A stretch of 61,554 nt of DNA. Source: Egibacteraceae bacterium (GTDB lineage: Bacteria > Actinomycetota > Nitriliruptoria > Euzebyales > Egibacteraceae). Position 1 is the first letter of the stretch, and the number at the start of each line of letters is the position of its first letter. The stretch is taken from positions 1-61,554 of the forward strand of contig JAUJMS010000017.1 of NCBI GenBank assembly GCA_030446745.1, given 5' to 3'. Made by a program: the position numbers and the translations under genes. The notes beneath the pieces are model-generated. The model was not told the origin of the DNA, did not search any database, and worked only from the letters and a program-made list of their open reading frames with translations. Below are positions 17,445 to 26,864 of the stretch, in pieces.

Positions 17445-18053
17445 ATGGCCTCTCCCACCGCCGAGCCGCGAACCCGGCTGTCCGCCCCCGAGCGGCGCAG
17501 CCAGCTGCTCGACGTCGCCGGGCGGTTGTTCGCCGACCACAGCTACCACGGCCTGTCGATGGAGCAGCTCGCCGACGCGGCCGGCGTCAGCAAGCCGGTG
17601 CTCTACCAGCACTTTCCCTCCAAGCGCGCCCTGTACCTGGCGCTGGTGCACGACGCCACCGCCGAGTTGGAGTCCAAGGTGCGCACCGCGTTGGAGGGCA
17701 CGACCGACAACCGGGCGCGGGTCGAAGGTGCCATTGCGGTGTACTTCGACTTCGTCGAGGACCGCCGTTTTCAGCTGCTGTTCGACATGCCGGCGCTCAA
17801 CGACGCCGGCGTGCGCGACGCCGTGGAGGGCGTCATCGCGCGCATCGCCCACACCGTCGGCCAGCTCATCGCCGCCGACGCCGGCCTGTCCGGCCAGGCC
17901 GCCGACATCCTCGCCATGGGGGTACTGGGCTTGGCCACCGAAGGTGCGCGCTGGCAGCTGGAACACGGCGGACTCGACAAGGCCGAGGCGGTGCGCCTGC
18001 TCGCCCGCCTCGCCTGGCGTGGGTTGGGCTCGTTCGGGCCGGAAAGCCGCTGA
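17445..18053 (+). CDS. TetR-family transcriptional regulator
   Basis: A 202-residue repressor. The N-terminal helix-turn-helix reads GLSMEQLADAAGVSKPVLYQHFPSKRALYLALV; the ligand domain contains YFDFVEDRRFQLLFDMPAL. ATG 17445 is taken as start although TTG 17436 is in frame; neither has a strong ribosome site. The gene starts 24 bases after the DUF2017 stop and precedes a secreted carboxypeptidase. The target is not identifiable. Confidence 0.88.
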   Translation: MASPTAEPRTRLSAPERRSQLLDVAGRLFADHSYHGLSMEQLADAAGVSKPVLYQHFPSKRALYLALVHDATAELESKVRTALEGTTDNRARVEGAIAVYFDFVEDRRFQLLFDMPALNDAGVRDAVEGVIARIAHTVGQLIAADAGLSGQAADILAMGVLGLATEGARWQLEHGGLDKAEAVRLLARLAWRGLGSFGPESR

Positions 18054-18172
18054 TGGGAGCCGCCGGAACGGCGCGCCGAGGTCGGCGAAGCGCATCCTCG
18101 GGCGCGCCGGATCGTTAGACCCAGCAAGACTTCGCGCGCCCAGGTACCCCGACCGCAAAGGTTTCGCCGCAC

Positions 18173-20281
18173 ATGACTCGCCTCCGCGTCGCCGCCGCAC
18201 TGCTCGTCGTCGTCTGCCTCGCTGCGCTGCCCGCCATCGCCACGACCGCGCCGTCGCGCGTCGGGCCGACGGGCGCGACGCGGCTCGACCGCATCTTCCC
18301 CGAGCCGTTGGCGTCGACCGACTTCATCCAGTTCGCGGTGAACCCGGCGACCGGCAAGAGCCAGTACCTCCACGGCATCGCGCAGCTCGAGCAGCGCTAC
18401 CCCGACGTCGTCGACGTCGACCCGATCGGCGAGCTCGTCGGCATGCCGGAGCTCAAGTCGGCGGGCGGGCGTGAGATCCCGGTCATCACGGTCACCGACG
18501 AGTCGGTGCCCAACGAGGACAAGGTCGACCTGTACGTGTCGCTGTCGATCCACGGCCTGGAGCGCGCCGGCCTCGAGGGTGGCACGCGCTTCATGGAGGA
18601 CCTCGCCGCGGGTTGGTACAGCGAGCGGGCCGGGGGCGAGAAGTACCTGCTCGCCAACGGTGACCCGAAGGGTGCGGACTACCGCCAGATGACGGCGACC
18701 GAGGTGCTGCGCGAGGCGCGCATCGTGTTCGTCAACCTCAACCCCGACGGCTGGGCCGCCGGCGACAAGGTCGGTCCCACCGCCGGCTACGTGCGGGGCA
18801 ACGCCAACCGCATCGACCTGAACCGCCAGTGGCCGACCCTCGGGTTCGCGCGCTCGTCGGGCAAGCAGTACGAGACGCTGTCGCAGCCCGAGGCCAAGGC
18901 CGGCTTCAAGCTCGTCGAGGAGCACCTCGGCGTACCCGAGGGCGCGGCCGACCTTCACGGCGAGAACGCCGACGACGTGCTGCTCGCGATCATGTTCCCG
19001 GCCGGCCAGTTCGACCCGCGCGGCCTCGCCCAGCAGGTCTCGCTCGCCGAGTCGATCAAGTACAACGTCAACCACTCGGCGTTCCCGGGCGCGAAGGGCC
19101 TGCTGTCGGGTCTCGGCGCGACGGTGCAGCCCGCCGAGTACCACACCGCCTACGACGCGATCGGCTACGACGACGCCGGCTTCCAGGGCGACTACCTGGT
19201 CCAGCGCGGCATCCTCGAGATGGACCACGAGTACATCGCGAGCAACATCGTCCCGAACAACGCCTTCGTGCCCGCGCTCGAGCAAGTCCACGTCGACACC
19301 ACCCGCGAGCTGCTCAAGGCGACGATCGTCACGACGATCCAAGCCGAGCAGATCGACTACACCGCCGACCTGAAGGGCACCGTCGGCTACGTCGAGAACC
19401 CCGAGGTCCTCACCGAGGCGGGCGCGCCCAAGCCGCCGTTCGGCTTCGAACAGAAGCCGTACGAGTCGACCTCGATGCAGTACTACCGCGACCTCGGCAA
19501 GTACCTCGCCCCCGGCTCGTCGCTGGTTCCGGTGACCTCCGACACGGTGGCCGACGGCAGCGGCCTGCGCGGCCTCGACACGCTCGTGATCACCGACCGC
19601 GAGCTGCCCCGCTACACCGCCGTGGACGGCTCGCTGGCGTCGCCGGACCGCGCGGCGTTCTGGGGTGCGGTGCGCGCGTTCGCCGAGGCCGGTGGCAACG
19701 TCGTGCTGACCGACCGCGGGGTGCAGGGCGTCGCCGACCTCGGCATCGTGCCGGCCGGCGCTACCAAGCGCGTCAACCAGGACGCCGGCAAGCTCACCGA
19801 GATCAACCGCGACCACGAGCTGCTGCGCGACGTGACCGGCGTGATCGGCCAGACCTACTTCGAGGTGCCGCTCGGCTACCCGTTCGGCGGGGACAACTCG
19901 CCGGCGTGGGGCGTCGACGAGGCCGCGTGGACCGCCGCCGGCGGCACCGTCGGCGCGTACCTCGGCAGCATCCAGCAGGACGGTCTGCTCGTGTCGGCCA
20001 AGGGCGAGGTGCCCGGCACCGGCGAGGCAGTCGGTCTCGGGACGGTCAAGCTCGGCAAGGGCCGGGTGTCGGTCTTCGGGGCGGTGCTGCCCGACGCGAC
20101 GCAAGCGCACCCGCACACCCAGGGCCTGGCCGACTACGCGGTGACCTACGCCGGCAACGCGATCCTGGTCAACGCCCTGACATGGGACGCCCCGACCGAC
20201 GGCCCCGCCCCGGCCGCCGCTGCCGCCTGTGAGCGCCGCAACGACCGCGCCGCCGCCCGCGGCAACGCCTGCCGCGGCTGA
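18173..20281 (+). CDS. Secreted M14-family zinc carboxypeptidase
   Basis: A 702-residue exported metallopeptidase. A signal peptide spans about residues 1-25 (MTRLRVAAALLVVVCLAALP). Zinc ligands are His127 and Glu130 in IHGLERAG and a His near 262 in AADLHGE. ANRIDLNRQW carries the substrate-binding Asn-Arg, and NLNPDGW is conserved. The last 300 residues form a further domain containing LVITDRELP and NVVLTDRGVQGVADLG, like a DUF4350/glutamine-amidotransferase-like fold. It should trim peptides outside the cell. ATG 18173 stands alone after a 119-base gap. Confidence 0.88.
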   Translation: MTRLRVAAALLVVVCLAALPAIATTAPSRVGPTGATRLDRIFPEPLASTDFIQFAVNPATGKSQYLHGIAQLEQRYPDVVDVDPIGELVGMPELKSAGGREIPVITVTDESVPNEDKVDLYVSLSIHGLERAGLEGGTRFMEDLAAGWYSERAGGEKYLLANGDPKGADYRQMTATEVLREARIVFVNLNPDGWAAGDKVGPTAGYVRGNANRIDLNRQWPTLGFARSSGKQYETLSQPEAKAGFKLVEEHLGVPEGAADLHGENADDVLLAIMFPAGQFDPRGLAQQVSLAESIKYNVNHSAFPGAKGLLSGLGATVQPAEYHTAYDAIGYDDAGFQGDYLVQRGILEMDHEYIASNIVPNNAFVPALEQVHVDTTRELLKATIVTTIQAEQIDYTADLKGTVGYVENPEVLTEAGAPKPPFGFEQKPYESTSMQYYRDLGKYLAPGSSLVPVTSDTVADGSGLRGLDTLVITDRELPRYTAVDGSLASPDRAAFWGAVRAFAEAGGNVVLTDRGVQGVADLGIVPAGATKRVNQDAGKLTEINRDHELLRDVTGVIGQTYFEVPLGYPFGGDNSPAWGVDEAAWTAAGGTVGAYLGSIQQDGLLVSAKGEVPGTGEAVGLGTVKLGKGRVSVFGAVLPDATQAHPHTQGLADYAVTYAGNAILVNALTWDAPTDGPAPAAAAACERRNDRAAARGNACRG

Positions 20282-20344
20282 CCTGCCGCGGGGCCACGCC
20301 GAGACCTAACTACCGCCGCCGCGTAAACGGCGGTTCAACGCGAC

Positions 20345-20701
20345 ATGAGGGTACGACGACGAGGAGGGCGTGGCGTGGCTGCTGAGCGTACTGGCGGCGC
20401 TGTGACCGACCTGACCGGCCGGTGGTACAGCGGCACGGTACGGGTGCGGGTCCGCGACCGGTACGTGTCCGGCGCCGCCGGCACCATGTCGCAGGTCGCC
20501 GCGGAGCTGGTCGACATGGCGACCGCCGCCGGGACGGCCGTCAACGCCACACCGACCGGGCCGGTGCTGCTCGTCCGGCCGGGCGACCCGCTCGCCGTCG
20601 CCCGCTACCTGGCCGGCCGCGGTGTCGTGTGGGACGACGCGACCAACGAGCTGCTGGGCGCCGACCCGCGGCTGGTCGTCCCCGACGGCGCTGTCGCGTA
20701 G
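20345..20701 (+). CDS. Hypothetical small protein
   Basis: A 118-residue open frame with an Arg-rich start and a compact remainder (LTGRWYSGTVRVRVRDRYVSG; LLVRPGDPLAVARYLAGRGVVWDDA). The C-terminal part reads like a real alpha/beta protein, but I recognise no family. An in-frame GTG at about 20372 or 20402 may be the true start. It lies between the carboxypeptidase and a convergent DUF885 gene. Confidence 0.5.
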   Translation: MRVRRRGGRGVAAERTGGAVTDLTGRWYSGTVRVRVRDRYVSGAAGTMSQVAAELVDMATAAGTAVNATPTGPVLLVRPGDPLAVARYLAGRGVVWDDATNELLGADPRLVVPDGAVA

Positions 20702-20785
20702 ACGGGCAGCCGCGTCGCCGCCCACCAGGTGGGCGGGCCGATCGCGCCGAGTCCGCACGCCGCGCAGCACCAAGGCGCGGCCGGG

Positions 20786-22438
20786 CTAGGCGTCGAGCAG
20801 CGCCCGGCGCAGCACCGGGAAGGGCGGTGTGCCCTCGGCCAGGACGGCGCGGTGGAACGCGCGGGCGCTGAACGTGACGCCCCGGGCGGCTTCGACGTCG
20901 CGGCGCAGGTCGTCCATCTCCTCCCCGCCGACGAAGTAGGTCGACAACTGGCCGGCGGTCACCTTGCCGCGCACGAGCTTGCCGTCGGCCTCGGACTGCT
21001 CCTGGTAGGTCGCGTCGACCATCAGCGACAGCGCCTGCTCGTCGGACCAGTCGCGGCTGTGCAGGCCCTGGTCGAGCAGCGCGTTGGCGACCGAGCGCAT
21101 CTCCATCTTGGCGCTGACCAGCCGCAGCCGCGCCGCCGCGACCGGGTCGTCGGCGCCGAAGCCGGCGGCGATGACCTGACGCTCGACGTAGACCGCCCAG
21201 CCCTCGGCGAACGCGGAGTTCCACAGCGCCCGGCGCACCAGACGCGGGTGGCGCTGGGCGGCGGCGAGCTGCACGTAGTGGCCCGGGTAGGCCTCGTGGA
21301 TGCCGACCGAGCGCAACGCGTGGACGTTGTACTCGCGCAGGAACGACGCGGCCTGCTCGTCGTCCCACGCGTCGGGTACCGGCGACAGGTAGTAGGTGTG
21401 CGCGGCCGCGGGCTCCAACGGCGGGGCGGGCATGAAGTACGCCACCGCGTAGCCCTGCATGAAGGCCGGGACCTCCTCGACGCGCAGGGTGTCCGGCTCG
21501 GGCAGGTCGAACGAGCCCTCCGCGCGCAGGAACGCCTTGATGCCGTCGAGCACACCCGCCGCGTCGGCGACCAGCCGCTCGCGCTGCGACTGGTCCCGCG
21601 CGGCGGCGGCCAGGCCGGCGCGGACCAGCTCGCTGCCGGTCAGGCCGCTGCCGTCGCGGCCGAGGACCGCCGCGGCATGCTCCTCGATCTCGGCCTGCAG
21701 CCGCGCCAGCTCGCGCTCGGCGCGCTGCCAGACCTCCTCGGCGGGCATCCGGACGCCGAGCGCGAGGCGCAGCGCGTCGGCCCAGCGCCGCTCCCCCAGC
21801 CGCCAGTCGGGCGCCGGCTCGCCCGCTCGCGACTCCAGCCACACCCCGAACTGCTCGCACGCCGCGGCGGCCGCCGCGCCCGCCTCGGCCGCCCCGGGCG
21901 CGAAGCCGGGCAGCAGGTCGCGAAACAGCGCGACCGCGCCCGGGACGCGGACCAGCGCGAGCTCGCGCTGCGGGGCGGGCAGCTCCGCGAGGTTCGCCTT
22001 GGCCTGGTCGAGCAGACGCGGCACGGCCGCCGCGCGGGCCGTCGCCGCCTCCTGCCGCGGACCCGCCGGAAGGTCGTCGCGGCGCACGAGGTCGTACACC
22101 GATCCGGTCGCCAGTGCCAGGTAGAACAGCGGGTCGCAGGCGTGCGAGCGCAGCCCCTCCAGCTCGAAGCGCATCCCGTCGACGGCGTCGCGCACCAAGG
22201 TCGCGTCACCCGACGCCTCGCGGTCGAGCGCGTCGCCGTCGAGCGCGTCGAGCCGGGCGGCGAGGTCGTTCAGGCGCCGCAGCCGGCGGTCGGCCTCGCC
22301 GGGACCCCAGTCGTCGAGCTCCCCGTCGCGCCGGTGGTCCCCCAGCTGCGTCGCCGCCGTGGGCGACTCCTCGACCAGGTACTCGAGCAGCGCGTCGAAG
22401 GTCGGGGCCACCGCGTCGGCGGCCGAGGGTTGCGGCAC
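20786..22438 (-). CDS. DUF885-family metallopeptidase-like protein
   Basis: A 550-residue cytoplasmic protein of the DUF885 family. The zinc-binding motif HEAYPGHYVQ lies near residues 380-389 and is followed by FAEGWAVYVERQV, which supplies the third ligand Glu. TYYLSPVPDAWDDEQA is another family block. Such proteins are considered peptidases but few have been tested. GTG 22438 follows AGGAG. It is divergent from the rhodanese-helicase pair with only 41 bases between starts. Confidence 0.87.
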   Translation of the reverse strand: MPQPSAADAVAPTFDALLEYLVEESPTAATQLGDHRRDGELDDWGPGEADRRLRRLNDLAARLDALDGDALDREASGDATLVRDAVDGMRFELEGLRSHACDPLFYLALATGSVYDLVRRDDLPAGPRQEAATARAAAVPRLLDQAKANLAELPAPQRELALVRVPGAVALFRDLLPGFAPGAAEAGAAAAAACEQFGVWLESRAGEPAPDWRLGERRWADALRLALGVRMPAEEVWQRAERELARLQAEIEEHAAAVLGRDGSGLTGSELVRAGLAAAARDQSQRERLVADAAGVLDGIKAFLRAEGSFDLPEPDTLRVEEVPAFMQGYAVAYFMPAPPLEPAAAHTYYLSPVPDAWDDEQAASFLREYNVHALRSVGIHEAYPGHYVQLAAAQRHPRLVRRALWNSAFAEGWAVYVERQVIAAGFGADDPVAAARLRLVSAKMEMRSVANALLDQGLHSRDWSDEQALSLMVDATYQEQSEADGKLVRGKVTAGQLSTYFVGGEEMDDLRRDVEAARGVTFSARAFHRAVLAEGTPPFPVLRRALLDA

Positions 22439-22479
22439 GGGGTCTCCTCGGGCGGCGCTGGTAGGCTTGGCCTCGAACG

Positions 22480-22800
22480 ATGATCGAAGACCTTACCCCC
22501 GCCGAGGTGGCTGCCCGCCTCGACGGCGAGGACCCGCCACTGCTCATCGACGTCCGCGAGAACTGGGAGCGCGAGATCGCGGCGATCCCGGGTTCGGTTC
22601 ACATCCCGATGGACGAAATCCCCGCGCGGGTCGGACAGCTTCCCGACGACCGGCTCCTCGTGCTGCACTGCCACTCCGGCGCCCGCAGCCTTCAGGTCGC
22701 GCAGTGGCTCCAGGCCCAGGGTTTCGATCGTCTGGCCAACCTCAACGGCGGCATCGACGAGTGGTCGCACGACGTGGACCCGTCGATCCCCACCTACTGA
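22480..22800 (+). CDS. Single-domain rhodanese
   Basis: A 106-residue rhodanese-like protein of the GlpE/PspE size. The active loop HCHSGARSLQVA contains the expected Cys (second residue) followed by Arg, and the fold markers LLIDVRENWE and NLNGGIDEW are present. Sulfur carriage in the cytoplasm is likely. ATG 22480 lacks a clear ribosome site; a TAGGCT hexamer at 22462-22467 could be a -10 giving a very short leader. The DEAD-box helicase follows after 13 bases. Confidence 0.9.
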   Translation: MIEDLTPAEVAARLDGEDPPLLIDVRENWEREIAAIPGSVHIPMDEIPARVGQLPDDRLLVLHCHSGARSLQVAQWLQAQGFDRLANLNGGIDEWSHDVDPSIPTY

Positions 22801-22813
22801 TCGAGTTTTCCTC

Positions 22814-24145
22814 TTGACCTCCACCACGGTGAAGTCCTTCGCGGACTTCGGCGTCAACGAGCGCATCTGCTCCGCGCTCACGTCCGCCGGCATCACCTCC
22901 CCGTTCCCCATCCAAGAGATCACCCTCCCGCTTGCCCTGTCGGGCGCCGACCTCATCGGCCAGGCCCGCACCGGAACCGGCAAGACCCTCGCGTTCGGCA
23001 TCCCGTTGCTGCAGGCCGCCGATCCGGCCGACCGCCGCACCACGGCCCTCGTGGTGGTGCCGACGCGCGAGCTCTGCCTCCAGGTGCGCGACGACCTCGC
23101 CGCCGCCGGCGCCGACAAGGGCGTCCCGGTCGTCGCCGTCTACGGCGGCAAGGCGATCGACGCCCAGATCGACGCGATCGCGGCCGGCGCCCCGGTCGTC
23201 GTCGGCACCCCCGGCCGGCTGCTCGACCTGCTCGGCCGCGGGGCGCTGGACCTGTCCACCGTCACGGCACTCGTCCTCGACGAGGCCGACGAGATGCTCG
23301 ACCTGGGCTTCCTGCCCGACGTCGAGCGGCTGATCCAGGCGACCGCCGCACAGCGCCAGACGCTGCTGTTCTCGGCCACGATGCCGTCGGCGGTCGTGTC
23401 GCTCGCTCGCCGCTACATGAACAAGCCCACGTTCCTGCGCGCCGACGTCGAGGAGGTGCGCATCGCTCCGGAGACCGAGCAGTACTTCTTCTCGTGTCAC
23501 CGCATGGACAAGCCGGCGGTGCTCGCGCGAATCCTGCAGACGCCGGGGCGTGGACGGTGCGTCGTGTTCAGCCGCACCAAGCGGATGGCCGACATCCTCG
23601 CCGAGGACCTGCGCGAGCGCGGCCTTGTGGCGGCGCCCATCCACTCGGACCTGCGCCAGGACGCCCGCGAGCGAGCGATGGCGAAGTTCCGCACGGGCGC
23701 CATCGACGTGCTCGTCGCCACTGAGGTCGCCGCGCGCGGTCTGGACATCAGCGACGTGTCGCATGTCGTGAACTACGACTGCCCCGACGACGAGAAGATG
23801 TACCTGCACCGCATCGGCCGCACCGGCCGCGCCGGCGCCGCCGGCGTGGCGATCACCCTCGCGTTGTGGAACGAGCTCGCGCGTCTGGAGATGATCAAGA
23901 AGACGCTGGGCATCGCCGCCGAGACCCACGAGGTCTTCTCGACGTCGCCGCTGCTCGACGAGCTGTTCGACCTGCCGGCGCGCACCGCGGCGCGGGCGCC
24001 GGCGCCCCGGGCGACCACCGCGCCGGTCGCGCGCGCGGTTGGCGACGGCGAGGGCGGCGCGACGCGCGGGGACTCGGCGCGCGGGGACGCCCCCGCCGTC
24101 GCCGGCGGGGCGGTCGCGGCCGGCGGGGCGACACCGACGAGGTGA
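22814..24145 (+). CDS. DEAD-box RNA helicase (RhlE/DeaD-like)
   Basis: An ATP-dependent RNA helicase core with all motifs in order: Q motif (FADFGV...FPIQEIT), ARTGTGKT, VPTREL, TPGRL, LDEADEM, FSATMP, the RNA-binding C-terminal RecA domain, ARGLDI and HRIGRTGRAG. Roles in rRNA maturation or cold-shock mRNA unwinding are usual. The start is taken as TTG 22814; GTG 22829 is an alternative, and neither has a ribosome site. After about residue 380 comes an Ala/Pro/Arg-rich tail. The stop at 24145 may be produced by a frame break, because the same frame remains tail-like downstream. Confidence 0.92.
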   Translation: MTSTTVKSFADFGVNERICSALTSAGITSPFPIQEITLPLALSGADLIGQARTGTGKTLAFGIPLLQAADPADRRTTALVVVPTRELCLQVRDDLAAAGADKGVPVVAVYGGKAIDAQIDAIAAGAPVVVGTPGRLLDLLGRGALDLSTVTALVLDEADEMLDLGFLPDVERLIQATAAQRQTLLFSATMPSAVVSLARRYMNKPTFLRADVEEVRIAPETEQYFFSCHRMDKPAVLARILQTPGRGRCVVFSRTKRMADILAEDLRERGLVAAPIHSDLRQDARERAMAKFRTGAIDVLVATEVAARGLDISDVSHVVNYDCPDDEKMYLHRIGRTGRAGAAGVAITLALWNELARLEMIKKTLGIAAETHEVFSTSPLLDELFDLPARTAARAPAPRATTAPVARAVGDGEGGATRGDSARGDAPAVAGGAVAAGGATPTR

Positions 24146-24830
24146 CGCGCCGACGCGAGGCGCCGGCGGCGCGACCCGCGGCGGACGTCCCTGAGCGAGC
24201 CCGTCGCCGCTGCCGCCGACGGCCGCACCCGCCGGCGCACCGTGCGCCGGCCGGACCGGGTCGGCTTCGCGCCCGCCGGGGCGAGTGCGGGCGAGCCGGC
24301 GGCCGCCGAGACGGCGCCTGTCGAGACGGCCGCGCTGCCCGAGACGGGCGCGGCGCCAACGGCGAATCGCACCGCGGTCCGCCGGGTGCGCAGTCGCCGA
24401 CGCGACGGTCGCGCCCCGGTGCCCGACGCCGGCCTCGACGGGGCGCTCGACGCCGCGCTCGAACCCGACGCCAGCTCAACGGCGTCCGGCGCCGACGACA
24501 CCGACGCGCCGGCCGCCGGCGCGGCAACCGCCCCGTCACGCGCCGCGCAGCGACCGCCCCGCCGTGACCGTGGCGCCGGCCGCGAGCGTTCGGATCGTGG
24601 CGGCGACGAACGCCGGCGCGAGGGCCGGGGCCGCCGCGACCGCCGCGACGCGCGCGACCGCGCTGGCGACCGCACCCGGGTCGCCCGTGGGGCCGGCGGC
24701 CGGGGCGCCGCCAGAACCCGGGCGCACCACGCGCCGCCGCCAGGACCGTCGACGCAGACACCGCACGCGGAAGCGGGCGCCCCGCATTGCAACGCCCGCT
24801 GGTCATCGAGCACCTGCCCTAAAGGACGCA
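24146..24830 (+). other. Probable continuation of the helicase low-complexity tail, frame-broken
   Basis: This stretch of about 700 bases has no separate gene. In the helicase's own frame it reads as a disordered Arg-rich and acidic tail (GRTRRRTVRRPDRVGFAP, RRDRGAGRERSDRGGDERRR), the composition expected of actinobacterial DEAD-box C-termini. Just upstream another frame reads DTDEVTRRREAPAARPAADV. Two or more compensating indels near 24100-24230 would join the parts. I infer that the real helicase is some 600 residues long. The 24831-24936 remainder shows nothing clear. Confidence 0.4.
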
Positions 24831-24936
24831 CCTGTCCAACCCGGTCGGCGCGCGGCCAACGCACGTCCCAGCGCGTCGCTGGACGGAATCGGCAACATCT
24901 CGCCGATTGCGTCCACTGGACGTCGTGCTGCGACCG

Positions 24937-25707
24937 TCACGCCCCGGCGGCGGCTTCGTCCAGCGCCGCGCGCAGCGCCGTGTGCAGCGCTGGGCCGGCG
25001 GCGGTCAGGCCGTCGCCGAGCGGGCTGACGACCGCGCCGGCCTCCGCGGCGATGAGCGCCCCGGCGGCCCAGTCCCAGCGGCTGGTCGTGTCCTCGTAGT
25101 AGGCGTCGACGCGCCCCGCGGCGACGGCGCACAGGTCGAGCGCCGCCGCGCCGATCCGGCGCAGGTCGCGGACCTTCGGCAGCAGGCCGGCGACGATCGT
25201 CGCCTGGCGTGCGCGCTGTTCGACGTCGTAGGCGAAGCCGGTCGCGATCAGCGCCTGCTCCAGCGTCACGGGGTCGTTGACCGTCAGCGGCCGGCCGTCG
25301 CACCAGGCGCCGCCGCCGCGCACGGCGGTGAACAACTCGCCGCTCGTGGGGTCGCAGACGACACCGACGAGGGCCCCGGCGTCGTCCTCGCAGGCGACGC
25401 TGACCGCCCACGCGGGCAGCCCGTAGAGGTAGTTGACCGTGCCGTCGAGCGGGTCGACGACCCACCGAAGGCCGGTCGTGCCCGTCCGGTCGGCGCCCTC
25501 CTCGCCGAGCAGGCCGTCGTCGGGGCGGGCGGCGAGCAGTGTGTCGACGATGAGCCGCTCGGACGCCTCGTCGGCGTCACTGACCGGGTCGGTTGCGCTG
25601 GTCTTCGCGCGCACCGCGCCGGCCTGGCCGCGACGGGCGAGCAGCTCGTCGCCGGCGCGGGTCGCGACCTCGACCGCGAGGGCGAGCAGCGCGTCCGGGT
25701 TGGTCAC
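24937..25707 (-). CDS. Inositol monophosphatase-family phosphatase
   Basis: A 256-residue Mg-dependent sugar-phosphatase (IMPase/FBPase/CysQ fold). The metal site residues are seen in LLGEEGAD (Glu-Glu), WVVDPLDGTVNYLYG (DPLDGT) and the C-terminal SRWDWAAGALIAAEAGA (WD). Substrates in this family include inositol-1-phosphate, histidinol phosphate and fructose-1,6-bisphosphate; none can be singled out. The chosen GTG 25707 overlaps a TGA (GTGA) of the preceding small gene. Last gene of a four-gene coupled operon. Confidence 0.9.
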   Translation of the reverse strand: MTNPDALLALAVEVATRAGDELLARRGQAGAVRAKTSATDPVSDADEASERLIVDTLLAARPDDGLLGEEGADRTGTTGLRWVVDPLDGTVNYLYGLPAWAVSVACEDDAGALVGVVCDPTSGELFTAVRGGGAWCDGRPLTVNDPVTLEQALIATGFAYDVEQRARQATIVAGLLPKVRDLRRIGAAALDLCAVAAGRVDAYYEDTTSRWDWAAGALIAAEAGAVVSPLGDGLTAAGPALHTALRAALDEAAAGA

Positions 25708-26032
25708 CGCGGCGGCGCCCGCCGCGCGACAGCCGCAGCCAGGACCGCCGGCCGCACGCCGGGCAACGCGCGAACACGGGATGCGTCCGCCACGGGGCGA
25801 GCAGCACCAGCGGCACCGCGGCGGCCACGGCCGTCGCCGCGTCGAGCGCCGTCGCGGACCCGCAACGGCTGCACTCGGCGGTGACGCCCGCGCGGCGGTC
25901 GCCGGCGCGCCGGCCAGCCGCCGCCGGCGCCCCGGTGAACAGTGCCTCGCGCCCACCGGCGGACGGCGGCCGACGGTCATGACCGGCGCCGGGCGGCTTG
26001 ATCCGGTCGAACCCGCCGCGCGACGCGGGCAT
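25704..26032 (-). CDS. Small zinc-ribbon protein with membrane-like helix (one frame break)
   Basis: Two Cys pairs, CSRCG and CPACGRRSW, flank a hydrophobic run (AATAVAAAVPLVLLAPW), so a zinc ribbon around a short helix or loop is likely. The ATG at 26032 overlaps the ParA stop as TGATG. If one base is added near the 3' end the protein ends at a TGA overlapping the phosphatase GTG, making four-base couplings on both sides. Without that correction the frame runs on into the phosphatase. The family is not recognised. Confidence 0.42.
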
Positions 26033-26864
26033 CAGGCGGGCGTCTCGCCGGCGCGGGCGCGCACCACGGGGTCGACGTCCAGACCGGCGAGCTGCGCGGC
26101 GACGACCCGGTAGGCGGCCGCCCCGGTGTCGCCCCGGCGGTGGCGAGCACCGACCGCCCGCCGTGGGGCGCCTCGGCGAAACGGACCGACTTGCGGACCG
26201 GCACGCCGAGCAGCGGCAGGCCGTAGCGCGCCTCGACGTCGGCGAGGACCTCGCGCGCGTGGCGGGTGCGGCCGTCGAACAGTGTCGCGACGACGCCGGC
26301 GACGCGCAGCTCGCGGTTGGTCAGCCGTTGCACGTCGGCGATCGTGTCGAGCAGCTGCGACACGCCCCGGTGCGACAGCGTCTCACACTGCACCGGGATG
26401 ACGACGCGGTCGGCCGCCGTCAGGGCGTTGAGCGTGAGGACGCCCAGCGACGGCGGGCAGTCGAGCAGGATCGCGTCGTAGGTGTCGCGCAGCGGGTCGA
26501 GCTCGGCGCGCAGCGCGTACTCGCGGCCCGTGCGGGTGAGCAGCACGACCTCCGCGCCGGCAAGGTCGATGTTCGCCGGCGCGAGATCGGTCTCGGGGTG
26601 CTGGAGAACCGTCTTGACCAGCGGCACGCGACCGACGAGCACGTCGTGCAGCGTCGGGTCGAGCGTGTCGGGGTCGTAGCCGAGGCTGAAGGTCAGGTCG
26701 GCCTGCGGATCAAGGTCGACGACGAGCACGGCGAGTCCGCGCTCGGACAGCGCGGCAGCCAGCGACAGCGTCGTGGTCGTCTTGGCGACGCCGCCCTTCT
26801 GGTTCGCGACGGCGTAGACGGTCCCGGCGGCGGCGGGCGATGCTGGCGATGGCGCGGCGGTCAC
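26032..26864 (-). CDS. ParA/Soj-family ATPase (one frame break)
   Basis: A cytoplasmic MinD/ParA-type P-loop ATPase of about 277 residues. The deviant Walker A reads QKGGVAKTTTTLSLAAAL, Walker A' LVVDLDPQADLT, Walker B AILLDCPPSLG. Near 26130 the frame is lost after SVLATAG; one added G restores GDTGAAAYRVVAAQLAGLDV and the TGA at 26032-26034. No ParB gene or parS site is visible, so this is an orphan ParA that may position some other cargo. GTG 26864 overlaps the aminotransferase stop (GTGA). Confidence 0.85.

Noticed and set aside
17771-20116. A 781-residue minus-strand open frame over the M14 carboxypeptidase
   Set aside because: Antisense shadow; the plus-strand protein has signal peptide and zinc ligands.
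20729-22483. Long plus-strand frame antisense to the DUF885 gene
   Set aside because: The DUF885 protein has HEAYPGH and FAEGW; the other frame is Arg/Val/Gly-rich with no motif.
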